Source: Uranotaenia lowii
Lineage: Eukaryota; Arthropoda; Insecta; Diptera; Culicidae
Direction of reading: 5' to 3'
NCBI RefSeq assembly: GCF_029784155.1
Contig: NC_073691.1
Location: forward strand, 133,482,394-133,546,393
Length of the DNA stretch: 64,000 bases
A model generated the notes under the pieces. It searched no databases and was not told where the DNA came from. It was given only the letters and a program-made list of their open reading frames with translations. Below, in pieces: positions 1 through 12,122 of this stretch (within the stretch, counting starts at the first letter, position 1; each line of letters starts with the position of its first letter). The position numbers and the translations under genes are program-made.

Positions 1-484
1 AGAGCCCAATATCCGCTTGCTCAACTTTAGTTGGAATTGTTCAGGTTCTGAACGCGTTTCTAGCTTGAGCGCACTGTGAACGATGGTTGGATGGTCTGTA
101 ATTGATAGCGGATGAAATATGGACCGGTCTGATTTATGCTACGGTGCGTCAGGGATGCTTAGAGCTACCGGTGAAGAGTAGTAACAAAATATAAGTGTGC
201 AATGTTTACATCGATGCGATGGCCAAGGCCTTAGGTGAAGGTTAATTAGTTTGAAGAGGTACTAATCATCGTCGCGAGAGGATCGATGGTGTAGGCTAGA
301 AAATTAGGGTCCCACCACGCAGTTTTCCTCATATGTAGATTGGGCATCTACATTGAGGTACGACGGATTAAGTCCGAGGAAAATTGTCGATCTTGTGGGG
401 GACATGTGCCACGTAACTCGGTGCAGCCCGGATATTCGGATTGGGTGGGGACCCTATTTCAACCAATTTAAAACCTTTGATATG

Positions 485-492
485 TATAAAAG
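485..492 (+). promoter_or_regulatory. TATA box, candidate core promoter of the Osiris gene
   Basis: TATAAAAG lies about 350 bases upstream of the ATG at 844, in unique sequence. A start site about 30 bases downstream, near 515, would give a 5' UTR of about 330 bases. I see no clear initiator motif at that spot, so the transcription start is inferred from the TATA box alone. Confidence 0.45.
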
Positions 493-843
493 GTCTAGGT
501 AACCATGGAGCTGAGCACACAACAAACTTGATACCGTTAGAGTCAAAAGTATTAACAGTCAGGACAAACTGCATGCGAGTCCAAAAGGAATAACCAAAGA
601 ATTAAAGTACAGAATTAAAGCTAGTGTGCGCCATCGAAAGGAAACTTAAATAGTGTGTTTGTGGCGATGCGAGCATTTTGAAGTGAAATCAACCTGGTGC
701 GAGGGTGTTTGTGTGTGTGCGTTTTGCTGTGATTCCTGCCAGTCCCGGAATAAATCAGAATATAAGCTCAGTTACCCACGAACAGCATCAGTGGATCGTG
801 AACGAACGTAAAGTTCTAAACGGGGAGAATAGTAAAACCAAAA

Positions 844-3800
844 ATGCTTCTCCGAAGCCATCAGATAGTGCTTTTGTTGGTGGCGGTGATTGTGGCCACA
901 GTTTGGGCCGCTGATGATTCCGGTGGTTCAACTTCCGGTGCTGTTCCTGCCAAGCTGGACGATTACGTACTGACGACCCAGTCCGAGTGCTACAAATCAA
1001 AACGCCTAGTGTCCTGTTTCAAATATCGGATTTCTCGTTACATTTGGTCGTTCGCCTCGGGCCGTGTAAACTGGTTCCAGTCCGAGGATAAAGCTCGAGA
1101 AAGCGGTGGCAACGGATTGCGCCTGGTACGACTGAACGAACATCAGGAGGACGATGTTTTTCCGGAAGCACGATTGATTACACGTGAGTTAAATGACGAG
1201 CTAAATTTGTGATCTTTGCAATGCAGATTCCGTTCGAACTAGGGTTATGCTTTTTTATATCGAGACTGTGCAATTCAGAGACATTCTCTTTATTTACTAT
1301 GAAGGCATATTTGTATGATTTGAATTATAAATATCATACTGTAGATACCAATCGTTAGTGGTGACAATTGAATTCAATTATCGATGTAACAATTCTAAAT
1401 AAGCCCGATGCACAAGAGACAAGTGACAACTATACCAAGGACCAGAGTATAGAGATAAAGGGATGTTAATAATTCTATTTCCAGATATGTTCATTGTCGA
1501 TTCCTTTCAGACCAATCATGAACTAAATTCAATTATGAAATCAATCCAATGTCAATTCTCATGTGTTGCATTGTGGCACTCTCGGTTTAATTATTGATGA
1601 TCTCTCTTGTATAAGGGATCTGGAAGCTTCACTCCTTGATATGCCATTTATTTTCTCGATATGCCATTTATATCAGTAATGCTTCATGATATCATTAAAG
1701 ATCCATATTTTTCAACATTCTTGAAACTTGGCTAATTAAAAAAAATTGAAAAAAAACATAATTAAGGAAAACAAGACATTTTCTACTTTTTTTTAATTTC
1801 TCATATATTTCATACAACATGTATGAGACCAAATATTTCTATATAAGATTTGATGAACTTATTGGTCGAATATAATGGGATCTGGTGGAGGAGGGGGGGA
1901 TCTGAGAGCGCCTACCTTCAAAACAAACTGTTATAACTGAAGGTGGTGCTTCTTGCTCGCGCTGCACATTTTATACTCAGTCCCACCTGCTATAAAATCA
2001 GCAGCAACTTTTTGAAAACTCCAAAAACTTGTACACATTTTGTAAACCCATGATAGTAAGTACACCCAAAGAAGAGGTTGCGAAATTTCAATGCCGATCG
2101 GAGCTAACTATGTGCCGAAAATGCGCTTATATGTGCATTGCGCCAAAAATGATATGATTACTTTTTCGTCACTGGCATACAGACTCGTGCTCTCGGGCAA
2201 AATAATGCAGGACCACTAAATACAAATACTCAAGCAAAACAAGAACAATATTTTATGGGACTTTCATCCCATTGGATAATTCATCCCAGAAACAAAAAAA
2301 ATGCCGTCGGTAAGAATCGAACTGACAACAATTTTCTACCTTCATCTTGCTCATTCGACAGTGTACCGCCGCCTGAGGTAGATGGAAGACGAGGGTCAAT
2401 TCTCAGCAAGCATTTTTGTAGCTATAGGCTTATGCTCTGATATACGTTCAATATACAGTATAGAAGATCGTATGAAAGTTGAAAATTCATAAATTTCATT
2501 TCTTTCTTAAGCGATGAAAACTACACCTATTGGCCGTTATCCGACACCTTATTCGTACATATCGGAAGAATGCAAGAGAGCGCAATATTTTGTACTCATA
2601 GCCTTCAAATCGTTGCCAGCGACAATATTTTCCAGCTCTCTCATTGGTCAATAATACTCAGTTCCCAACTGATTTTTAGCCATCTGGATGCACTGCTGTT
2701 TGCAGAGAGAACATGACGATGGTTTTCTCACTTGAAGCCCGTGCGAGAGCAAAGTCATTTCAAAATTTACAAACATGGCGGACTTTCTATCATATCCGAT
2801 TTAAACCTACTTCAGATGACATTTCAAACGATCTTTTCACTATGCAGTTGGAATTGCGATTCGCAACACCATTGTAAACGTCTTAGGTTATCATTTCTAA
2901 TACGATTTCATGTTTGCCGGGTTTTCTTAGTAGATTGAGTCGATTTTTGGTCCTTTTTGAATTTCTCAAACCCTGGGTTCTTAAAAACTTCGTTTTGTTC
3001 CAAAACTCATACGTGATTTTTTGCAGAATTTCCAAGTGACATTTACATGAGTAAATTTGAACTTGTACGTTTGTATGGGAAAGTTGAATAGGTACTTTGT
3101 TCAGAAAAATCATCATCATTTTTGATTCTTCTGTGAATTTAAGCCTGCTGATGGTTTTTGTGTGAATGTTTAAATTCATTAAAGGAAATCCCCTAGCGAG
3201 GTATTGCTTGCAAGATCTTTTTCCCTTTACTACGCTCGGTTCCAGAGAAGAAATAATCACTAGCTTTATTTTTCAGAACAAAAAATTTAATTTTTCCTTA
3301 CAAACAAAAAAGTTATAATGTTCTCATGTAAAAGTTACTTAAAAATACTGCAAAAAATCACTCTTAAGTTTTGGACCAAAACTCAACTTTTCAGGCCCGA
3401 AGATTTGAGAAAAATTCAAAAATGACCCCAAATCGACTCAGTCTATTGTCAATGTCTTTCTGCATAACTTATCACCAAAAATAAAACAGTACAGGGATTT
3501 GACAGTATTGTACAATGCGGAAGGGAATAGGAAACGAGATACTGTTTTTTGTTTTCCTACTGTCTACTTGTTCAAATATACACGCACAGCTTGGCCGGAG
3601 GATGTTTGCCGGTGGTTTGAAATGAGAAAATGTTTTTTTCCTCTGTAGTTTTTCTCTATCTGCTAATGCCGCCTCACATACGCATCCACTGCATTGACTG
3701 GCTGGATCAATTTATTCATTCATTATTTCTATCCTGTTTTATCTTGTGATGGGATTGGGAGGGACATGAAAACGTTCTTGTTTTATTTCATCCATTTATA

Positions 3801-6800
3801 CGAAATGCGGTTGCGTTGAGAAGTTTTTGCCGCCGGTCTCAAATCGAATCATCGCCGCTTATGCCAATGGTGTGCCAACGAAGTGTTGAGAACTCATGAT
3901 TGGAGTAAAGGTTTAATTTTGGGTGTTGCTTGAGAAATGGCTAACTTTCTTTTGAAATTATGTGGTGGAACTTTTGAACTAATAGAAATATAGTTTTTAG
4001 AGAAGTTCAAAACTACACGTTGTCTTCTAAAAAGTTGTCCCTGGACTTACAAAATTAACTTTAAATTAGTTTTACAATTTATACAGTTTTGCCAGCATGC
4101 TTGGTAACGCTTCTCAGATTAGCACGTTCAGAGTGCACCCAAAATAATCTGCACGTTGCTTCTACGTGAAAAACTATATAATTCTTATCCAATTGATTTT
4201 CACGTAATTTGTACGAAAAAAAAAAAATAAGTAAACGCTTCCCTAATAGGAATTTTTATCTATGAACGTCACGTGCAACTTACATGAATTTTTAGTGCGT
4301 TTAACGTGTTATGAGGATGAAAGCTACGTAAAATGTCTTTAGTATCAAAATGAAATTTGGATCCTGCACAGCAAAAATGATTTCCTGTAAAATTACGCAA
4401 ATGTCCTGCAACAAAAAGGAGCAGGACATTTACCGTAATTTTACAGGTCGAAAACATGATTACGTGACACTAAATTTTTAGTGTACAACTTTTTTACAGG
4501 ACATTTGCTGTAATAATAAATGAATCTTCGTTAACTTTAACGTGATTTATTGTAAAGGTTGCAGTTTTCAGTGACACGTAATAGTCAAAAAATTTTCCTG
4601 TGTGTCTACTATTTTTTTTGTTTGTTTGTGGACAAACTTTGTGGAACTTTGTTGTTTGGTTTGTGGAATGCTGTAAGAAATGGAAAATTTTTAATAATCA
4701 AAAATAGAATCATCAAAATGATAAATTATTTACCTTGTCAGAATCATACGTCCATCCAGGCCGATGTGATGCTTAAAGGCTCCTTCTCACGGCCCTTTCT
4801 TGTTTTCTCCACGGGTTTCTAGAAGCTTTCCTGAAGCTGGAAATATCACAAAGAACAGCTTAAATTGAATTAAATTTCAACAGGAAGACAATTCACACTT
4901 ACTACCTTGCTCCCGAGGCTCGGATTTGTATTTGGACCCGCAAGTGTGTTGTGTACTGTTTGTTTTCCGACGCCGAATGATCTTGAGCTGCCGCATCCAG
5001 CCAAAATCAAGTTAAAGTAAACTGACAAAAATTCCCTTTTCCAATAGGAATTACTACCACAGGCTTGAGAAAATTTAAAAAAAGGATTCAAATCTATCAT
5101 TTCAGAATTTACGTGAAATTCATGTGACGTTTATATGAAAGAACAGTAGTTACTACAAAGCACACGTAGAATCGATGTGATGCCACAAAAGCTTAGTTTA
5201 CGTGAAAAATCCTGTATAAATAATTTCTAAATTTTTTTGGGTGTGAGTGAGTGATTTTTTTTTTATCTGCCTTCCCCAAACTGGATACCAAACCTAGGTA
5301 CCTACCTACTCTGTACGGTGAATTCAAACGCCAAACGCAAAATTTGATCAGCCTTACTCGCGAATGAAATCAAAAGTACATAAACCTACACTGGAATATT
5401 CATCGACTGATACACTGTACCGCATATGTTAAATACTTTAGTAGGTTTTTTTAAAAAACATTTTTGCAATAATATCCTATCGGTCTGATGATCCATTGAG
5501 CTGCATTGAAAGTTAGAGCGCAATTTTCTAGCTAGGTTCTTTTCATTTCTTTAGAGCGAAAGACTTCTTCTCGCTCGTCAAAGCCATGGTTGTCAAATGT
5601 TTTTTGAAAAATTCTGGAAGATTTTGAAAAAATGTTCGGATATGTCTGGATATAGTTAAGTTTTGAAGGTGGTGACCTTTTTTTAGCCACTTATCGTATG
5701 TTTCAGTCACTATCAGTCAAGTGCTCTGTTCGACTCTCAATTAAACATTTATCTTCGAAGCATTTGCCATTATTAATAAGTTTCAAACACTTCTGAATTC
5801 ATAATTCATAAACATACTACACCTTAAAAAATTTGAATTTTTGAATTTTTAGCTTTTTAGAACAATTTACGTCCAAACCCAAAAGTCTGGAATTGTCTGG
5901 AAGAAATGTCGAAAGTCTGCAAGGTTGAGAACCAGAAAAAATGTCTGCCAAAAGTCCAAAAAGTCTGGAAGATCCAGACAAAATCGGGCTCACTCGGCGT
6001 GAGTGTAGTGAAAGTTGACCGGAAGAGCAGTGCTCTCGGTATCCAAACTGATAAAAGTGTGATTCGTACTCGGCTCTGTTCTTTTTTGAGGTGTCAACCA
6101 ACCCTGGTTGAAAGAAATAATTATCGTTTTTTCTTAGTATTCTTCGATTACACTGTAAGTGAAATAATATTTTTGAATGAATGTTTTTATAATTCGGTTA
6201 CCTACCTGATTCAGATGCAAAAGAGTCTCTTTACCTTTTAATTATTTCTTCATTTCTTTTCCACACGGATCCACATTAATGTTTTTCATCACACTTTTGA
6301 TCAAATGTATGCTTTTTTATCTGCTTTAGTGGCAGAAAAGGTCGTAACACTTGGTAAGGATAAAGCAACAAAAAAAAAAAACAGTTTGTGTGTCATGATT
6401 GTTGAAGTTTATCCTTTTTTTCTGGGAAGGAAGGAAACGCGTGTGTTCGATGAAAAAACTAACAATTTTTTTGATGTCTCATCAACTTTACTACTTTCAA
6501 GTCATAAGCCTTATGATTATTAGCTTATTATTTGCTCTGTCATTCAAACACTGAGATTTGAAAAAAACAAAAGTTATAATCCAATCAATATTTTCGAGAA
6601 AATCACGTCGACAAACAAAATTATCCATAGGTCCATACAATAAACAATGCTTTCATTTAATTTGGAAACCAATCATTCAGGCACTCTCAAGAAAAACCGA
6701 AGCTCTGGGTAGGGTCCTTCCCGGAATAATTTACAATCGACCAAACAAAAATTCTTCTCTCGCACTTTGGCTCCTTTCGACGCATTAGGCTGATGAATGG

Positions 6801-9052
6801 ATTTTAATTTTACGTGGTCGTCGCTAGGGATTCCTTTTTTATGTTTTGTTTCTTTTCTCATTTTCTGGTCACAGCTTACGATAACGAGTTGTTGAAGGCG
6901 GGCAAATTCCTGCAGCGTTCATTAAACACTTTCATCGGAGCCCACGGAGTGCGGGTGGGAATGGGGGCGGAAAGTGGCGCCCGTTTCTTGGATGACGACG
7001 ACGTTTTCGATGGCCGTGGCAAGAAACGCCGCCGCTGGAGCATGATCCTGCCCCTGGCCTTGATGCTGAAGCTGGTCCACATGAAGCTGCTGCTGAAGCC
7101 CATCCTGATTGGTGTCGGGTTCATCCAGCTGCTGCTCATCGTCGGCGGGCTGATCATCTTCAACTACTTCCGGCACAGCAGCATCTGCAGGTTGCAGCCC
7201 CACGTGGTTCACTCACATTCGCACATCGGCAGCGAGTCAGCACCAGGTGAGTCATATTTCATATAACTTTTGCAAAAAAAAAAAAAAATAAAAAAATTTA
7301 ATTTTGGGTGAATCCGATCATTCATATGTTTGTTAAATAAAACAACACACTGAATATTTTCGTGTATTTTCCGGTATTTTATGCCTCAGAAGACACAAAA
7401 AAAATCTTACCCACATGATGGTCTTTTCACGGGATGTGTGAGATGGGTCCACGTCTGATAGCATGAGCCATCAATAATAATGGAAGCCGCTGTCAATACT
7501 TCAGGCTGTTCAATTTTATTTCTATGCATCCCCTTTTCGGCGGAGTGTGTTTTTTTCGTGAAAGGGATTCGATGATGTATTACTTAGCTCAACTCGATTT
7601 GATTGAGTCTGATTTTTTTTTTTAAATATTTCGTTTTACAGAAATTAAAAGGAAATAAATTTATTTTTTCGATGTTCACTACGATATTTGAGCAAGGCTG
7701 ATCGAATAAAAAATTAATTTGGTTTAGTTCAAATGAATTTATTGAAAATTATTTCCTGTGTATTTGGGTGTGTGCAAAATTTAAAATATTCACAAATTTT
7801 AGAAAAATTATCACTTTCCCGAAGACCGTTAGTAAATTTGGATTCTGAGAAGAAAATAATAATATTGTTATTATGATATTGACAAAATTTCAAAGAAGAT
7901 ATGAAGCAAATGGAATCTTGGATTTTTCTTGAAGCAAGAGTTAAATCGTTTTGCAGTTTTCATCAAAGTTGTATAAGTATATATTTAAACTATCTTCAAC
8001 ATCAAATGCTCCAAGAGTTTCTTGAATAAAGTCAGAAATAGTTATAATCTTAGGTATTAAAATTTCTTTTAAAATGGAGAGTTCAATTTGTGAAGAAACT
8101 ATCAATCTCTGAATCTGAAATATCAAGGCAAGATTTGAATTCTTAATTCAAAGAAGAATGACAAATAGATAGAAAATCTGTTTTAAATTTTCATGTAGGT
8201 TTGTTAGTCTACTAAAAAAGATAAATTTAAAAATATTCGCACTCTATATCACCAAAACTAGAGATGGTAGACAAATTCTGAAGATTTCGAAAGCAGTTAG
8301 AAAAATATGAAACCCCAAAAATGCTGTTCCCTTTTGTTATTCAGTTAAGAAATGATGTTGTTTTGTTTAGGATAGATCATGCGGATTTTTAATATGGATA
8401 TAATAAATCCCTGACAAATGCACCGATAATTGGATTGCAACTCTCAGTACGTTCCAATTTAATTTAAAATTCCTCAATTCTGTAATCCTTTTTTTCTGCT
8501 CTTGATTTTAAAGTATGCGTATGATTGCTTGTTTGTTCAGCTCTAGAAGCCTTTTCAAATCTCTCTTAAATATGGACGAACATATAATTTTTGAATAAAT
8601 TTGTTTGTTATTATAAAACAAGTTATCCATAGCAAGCCGATTTTTAGAGTTGCAGGATTACGAAGTATAAATAGAAGAAACTCATATCAATGGAATGTAG
8701 CTCAACTGCAGAATTGCTAAGCCCCAGGTTGGGAGAGCAATTATTGTGATGCTTTTCAACTAATGAATCCCTTCAATTATTCCTCGACCGGATCATAAAC
8801 GATCCTCCCAAGTTTTTACAGACAATGCATTAATTACTCATCCGGGATGTACTTAACTTGGCCCTAATTTGAAAGGCTTTTTCCCATCCTAATCTATGTT
8901 TGTTTTTCTTTCCAGAAGTATCCTACACGGCTTATCAAGCGTACCCATCCTACTCAGCTTCACCATACAACGCGTACAGCAAAGATTGGGCCACGAACCG
9001 GGCCTACAGCGCCTACAATTTTCTCGATGCCATCGATAGTCAAAAAATTTAA
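844..9052 (+). CDS. Osiris-family protein (DUF1676), three coding exons: 844-1183, 6875-7246, 8916-9052
   Basis: Insect-specific Osiris proteins are secretory-pathway, membrane-associated proteins made in cuticle-forming epithelia and linked to cuticle and tracheal patterning (family knowledge). The exons join in phase to 282 residues. Seen in order: a signal peptide (1-22, ending VWA), the paired-cysteine region (Cys49 and Cys58), a basic run GKKRRR at 162-167, a long hydrophobic segment about 168-208 typical of DUF1676, a histidine-rich patch (HVVHSHSH), and a Tyr/Ala-rich C-terminal tail containing AYQAY and AYSAY. Splice sites fit: donor GTGAGT after 1183, acceptor CAG before 6875, donor GTGAGT after 7246, acceptor CCAG before 8916; both junctions split a codon after its first base. 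The ATG is preceded by an A-rich context. Stop TAA is at 9050-9052. Osiris genes normally lie in a large cluster; no second member is visible here. Which Osiris orthologue this is I cannot say. Confidence 0.9.
2290..2375 (-). repeat. tRNA-like sequence, probable SINE head
   Basis: Read on the - strand, a GTTCGATTCTTACC segment resembles a Pol III B box, preceded about 45 bases upstream by a G/C-rich stretch that could be a degenerate A box. No complete cloverleaf can be folded by eye. It is more likely a SINE fragment than a functional tRNA. Confidence 0.3.
4136..5243. mobile_element. TIR DNA element in Osiris intron 1, ends CACCCAAAA
   Basis: The left end reads CACCCAAAATAAT and the right end, reverse-complemented, CACCCAAAAAAAT. 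GAGTG lies directly left of the element and recurs one base beyond the right end, consistent with a 5 bp target duplication blurred by one base. The interior is rich in ACGTGA and its complement, in both orientations, giving partial self-complementarity. No transposase frame is visible, so this is a non-autonomous element of unassigned superfamily. Confidence 0.5.
7247..8915 (+). other. Intron 2 of the Osiris gene
   Basis: A 1.67 kb AT-rich intron with a GTGAGT donor and a TTTCTTTCCAG acceptor. I see poly-T and poly-A runs but no recognisable mobile element or exon. Confidence 0.75.
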
Positions 9053-9833
9053 TCTATAGCTGCTTACTGAGTTAGAAAAAAAAAAATTAAATCGAACTGC
9101 ATTAGCCTTTTTCCAATCTTCCTCTTAGCAACACTAACTAGGTTTTCACATTCGATCTATCAATACCTACTTTTTAACAGCCACACTATTTTGATTAATT
9201 TTTAATCTCTGCTTCGAGTAACAAGACTAAGCTTCTGTAATAAGTTCCTCACACCCCCAGTGCAACTCCAATCGAACCAATTCAGAAAACCCATTTCGCC
9301 TAAACAAATATTGGTCAATGTTTTGCTGTTCCTTTTCCCGGTTGACGGACTTTCTATTCTATTTTCACCAGAAACCAAAACCATTCAAATGGTCGTTAGT
9401 CTTTCTGTGCTTGCTCGCTAGTCCCGTACCTATTAGAATTGGTCCTGCACAGGGAAACAAGACCCAAACGAATATTCTCCTTCCACGTAAACAAAATTTC
9501 GCTCCCATTTAACCCCCTAGATATCTCCCTTCTCCCCCACCTTTGTGAGCGTGCTCTTGAAGCAAGGGAGAAATCTTTAGGATGACGGTAGCATTAGAGG
9601 GAAAGTTGTATTTATTTAATATTTATTGAATTATTTATTTGCCTAGTACATAGCCGGAAGAGTAAACGAATGAAAATTGAAACGACAAATAGCGTCCCGT
9701 GAGCTGCGAAACCAATTCAAATGTGCCACCTCGAAAAAGCGTCAACAAAGCTAAGCAATGGAGAGGATTTTTTGTTCTGTTCGGGAAACCGGAAATCGGC
9801 CTCCAGTGGTAGTCGTTTGGGCGTCAAGTGGAA

Positions 9834-9852
9834 AATAAAGTAAAACAATAAA
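9834..9852 (+). terminator. Candidate poly(A) signals for the Osiris gene
   Basis: Two AATAAA hexamers, at 9834-9839 and 9847-9852, lie about 780-800 bases after the stop codon. The intervening sequence (9053-9830) is less AT-biased than the introns and fits a 3' UTR. An earlier, non-canonical site cannot be excluded. Confidence 0.35.
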
Positions 9853-10236
9853 TTACACGTGATTGTTGTCAATTTCAAGAGAATTATCCGAAACAAATCC
9901 CGATCAGAAGAGAAAAACCAAATTATGTCAAGATGAGATATTTTGACATTCAATTTTTCATATCAAAATGAGATATAATTTACTACTCATACTGAAATAT
10001 CTCAAATTATAACAAAAAATCCATGAGAGAATATCTAAATTATACCACGCTTTGGAAAAATTGTATATAATTGTAATATTGAGCACCAAAAAAGACAAAT
10101 ATTTCAGTCTTGCATACAGCTTTCCTACAATGTTTGCTTTGAACTCAAGTACTTGTATGCAAAGTTTCATTGTTTTCTACCTTGCACCCAAACTTTCATG
10201 TTTTGTTTGAAACTTGCACAACTCTTGAAAAGTTTG
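9853..10236. other. Intergenic AT-rich stretch, nothing recognised
   Basis: Low-complexity AT-rich sequence between the gene end and the first repeat. No coding or structural signal seen. Confidence 0.5.
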
Positions 10237-10303
10237 GGTACCAGACAGGAGATTCGAACCTCGACTTGCCCGTTGAGAGACGTGCACGCTACCACAGAGT
10301 CTG
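10237..10303 (-). repeat. tRNA-like sequence, SINE remnant
   Basis: On the - strand it has an A-box-like TGTGGTAGCGTGC (10285-10297) and a B box AGGTTCGAATCTC (10250-10262) at roughly tRNA spacing. The acceptor ends do not pair convincingly, so this reads as a tRNA-derived repeat and not a tRNA gene. Confidence 0.45.
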
Positions 10304-10616
10304 ATGTATTGGACCTTAAGAATGCCAGTAAAATTTTTCCAAGGATGCACAGGAGGAGGCAGGAATATAACTGTTTGTATTTTTTTTTTCGAAACGACAA
10401 TAACGAATATTTCGATATCAAAACTACATACACGCAGCGAAATAGAAATTAGCTGCAAAGGAAAGTGCCGCAAAAACAAAAAAAAAATCCTTTGATTTTG
10501 GAACAAATAAAAATTACCCAGTTTCAAATACATTTTCCTTTGATTCGAAGAAATCAAAACCGCGTCAAGAGAGCCTGGACAAATTCCCTAGCCGAAGAGG
10601 GAGATAGAGCCGCCTC

Positions 10617-11580
10617 CAATGGAGATATTCGATGACTTTATGACTTTTCTCGCTGCCGTAGTGGCGCAAGAACTAATGCAAAAATACTACTTAAAGACCG
10701 AGCAGCTCAGTTATTGACCGATCGAACAGACCATCTCAAACGATGGACTGAGCACTTCGAACAACTCTTCCGAGTCACGAATAGCGATTGACAACAGAAT
10801 CCGCAGCTCGAAGCGCCAACAGTAATTCGCATAAATGGCGTCAACTCGGAAGCGCCTTCGCACGCTGATAATCAAAGCCATGAAATCTAACAAAGCTCGA
10901 TTCCATCCCCGCTGAAATTCTGAAAGCCGACCCTGTTTTGTCAGCACAACCAAAAGACCAAGTCGATGGAGATTAACACAGGAAATCCCTCCAGTTTCAT
11001 GGTAGCTGGGCAACAAGTTGAGAAAGTGGAGTGCTGTAGCCAGATAGCGTCTGATGGTGGTACCAAGAAAGACATCGAAACCCGGATTAGAAAGGCTCGA
11101 TTCGCGTTTGCGAGTCTCCGTAACATCTGACGCTCACGCTAGATATCTCTACGGATGGAAATTCGAATATTCAACTCAAACGTCAAATCCGTATTGTTGT
11201 ACGGGTGTGAAACTTGGTGCACATATGCGGTGACGACGCGAAAACTGCAAGTTTTGTGAATCGCTGCCTGCGGAGTATCATCCGCGCTTGGTGGCCAGGC
11301 AACTGGATCTCAAATGAGGAACTACAGCACCCGGTGTCATCAGAGGCCGTAAGAAATCGAGATTCGAGAACATCAGTGAAGATGGATTGGGCACATGCTG
11401 CGAAGAGATGAGGACGTGATTGACAGAGAGGCGCTTGGATGGAATCCAGAGGGACATCGAAGGAGAGGCAGACACAGAAACTCGTAGCAACGAAGCCAAG
11501 CCGCCGAAATTCGCACTGTCGAGGAGAGTGTTGACTTAGGCCAAGTGAAGACGCAGTCTCTGGATCATCAACAGTGTTAA
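10617..11580 (+). pseudogene. Decayed non-LTR retrotransposon (LINE), reverse transcriptase 3' part
   Basis: Several frames on the + strand together spell LINE ORF2 features. First a stretch read as AAQLLTDRTDHLKRW, the region before the RT core; then AIKAMKSNKA (normally followed by PG-D-I in RT motif 1); then, after a large internal loss near 10930-11020, the C-terminal hallmarks IRIFNSNVKSVLLYGCETW and RWIGHMLRRDEDVIDREAL with an RGR-type run. The YxDD catalytic block is missing. Multiple stops and frameshifts show that it is dead. The clade (CR1-, I- or RTE-like) cannot be fixed by eye. Confidence 0.7.
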
Positions 11581-12120
11581 GTTAAGTAAGCGGTCAAACT
11601 CTAGTTCTTATTTATAAGTGTGTTTAGACTCAAAGTTCACACATAGCTACAATCCTTCCTGTAGCATGTAGTAGTGGGGAAACTTATCGCAAATAACCCA
11701 AAATTTAACATTCTTTAAGAGTATGTTTTGTTTTGTTTATGAAAATTTACGAGGATTTTTTTTGTGAGGGTTTAGCGCTAACCTTCTTTATTGACGTAAA
11801 CAATGCAGTAGTACAACGAAAAGATGTGGACAAATAAGATCCCAAGCAAAATGCGAAAGGCTGTATTTAGCATGCCATCTAGCAACTGTTTACCGCGCCA
11901 AACGTTCTCTCTTTGATTGACCATGTCCACGGATGCTGAATAGTGGAAGGCCACGGTCTGTAAGCTCTGTTAAGTGGTAAAATTGGTCAAGACGAAAAAG
12001 AAGCGGAATTCAGTAAGATCAATCTAGACGCTGACTAAGGAAGCGAATATATCAAGTTCTTCCGCGCAACGGTTGGTAAAAAGCGACTTGAATGTTTCAT
12101 CCAAGACAAATACAAAACAC
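11581..12120. other. Intergenic sequence, no feature recognised
   Basis: Mixed-composition DNA between the LINE remnant and the next TIR element. No gene or repeat could be supported. Confidence 0.45.
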
Positions 12121-12122
12121 TA

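Larger units (their letters stand above)
1184..6874 (+). other. Intron 1 of the Osiris gene
   Basis: A 5.7 kb intron with GTGAGT donor and a pyrimidine-rich acceptor ending in CACAG. It is AT-rich and holds a tRNA-like repeat near 2290-2375, a TIR element at 4136-5243, and around 5580-6000 a region with many copies of a GTCTGGA motif that resembles repeat-derived sequence. I see no coding exon inside it. Short reading frames here are not conserved-looking. Confidence 0.75.

Noticed and set aside
5817..6241. Overlapping frames of 94 and 111 codons in Osiris intron 1
   Set aside because: Derived from a GTCTGGA-rich repeat segment; no domain and not bounded by convincing splice signals.
6876..7212. 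Two - strand frames of about 95 codons over Osiris exon 2
   Set aside because: Shadows of the GC-richer coding exon; splice sites and family motifs support the + strand.
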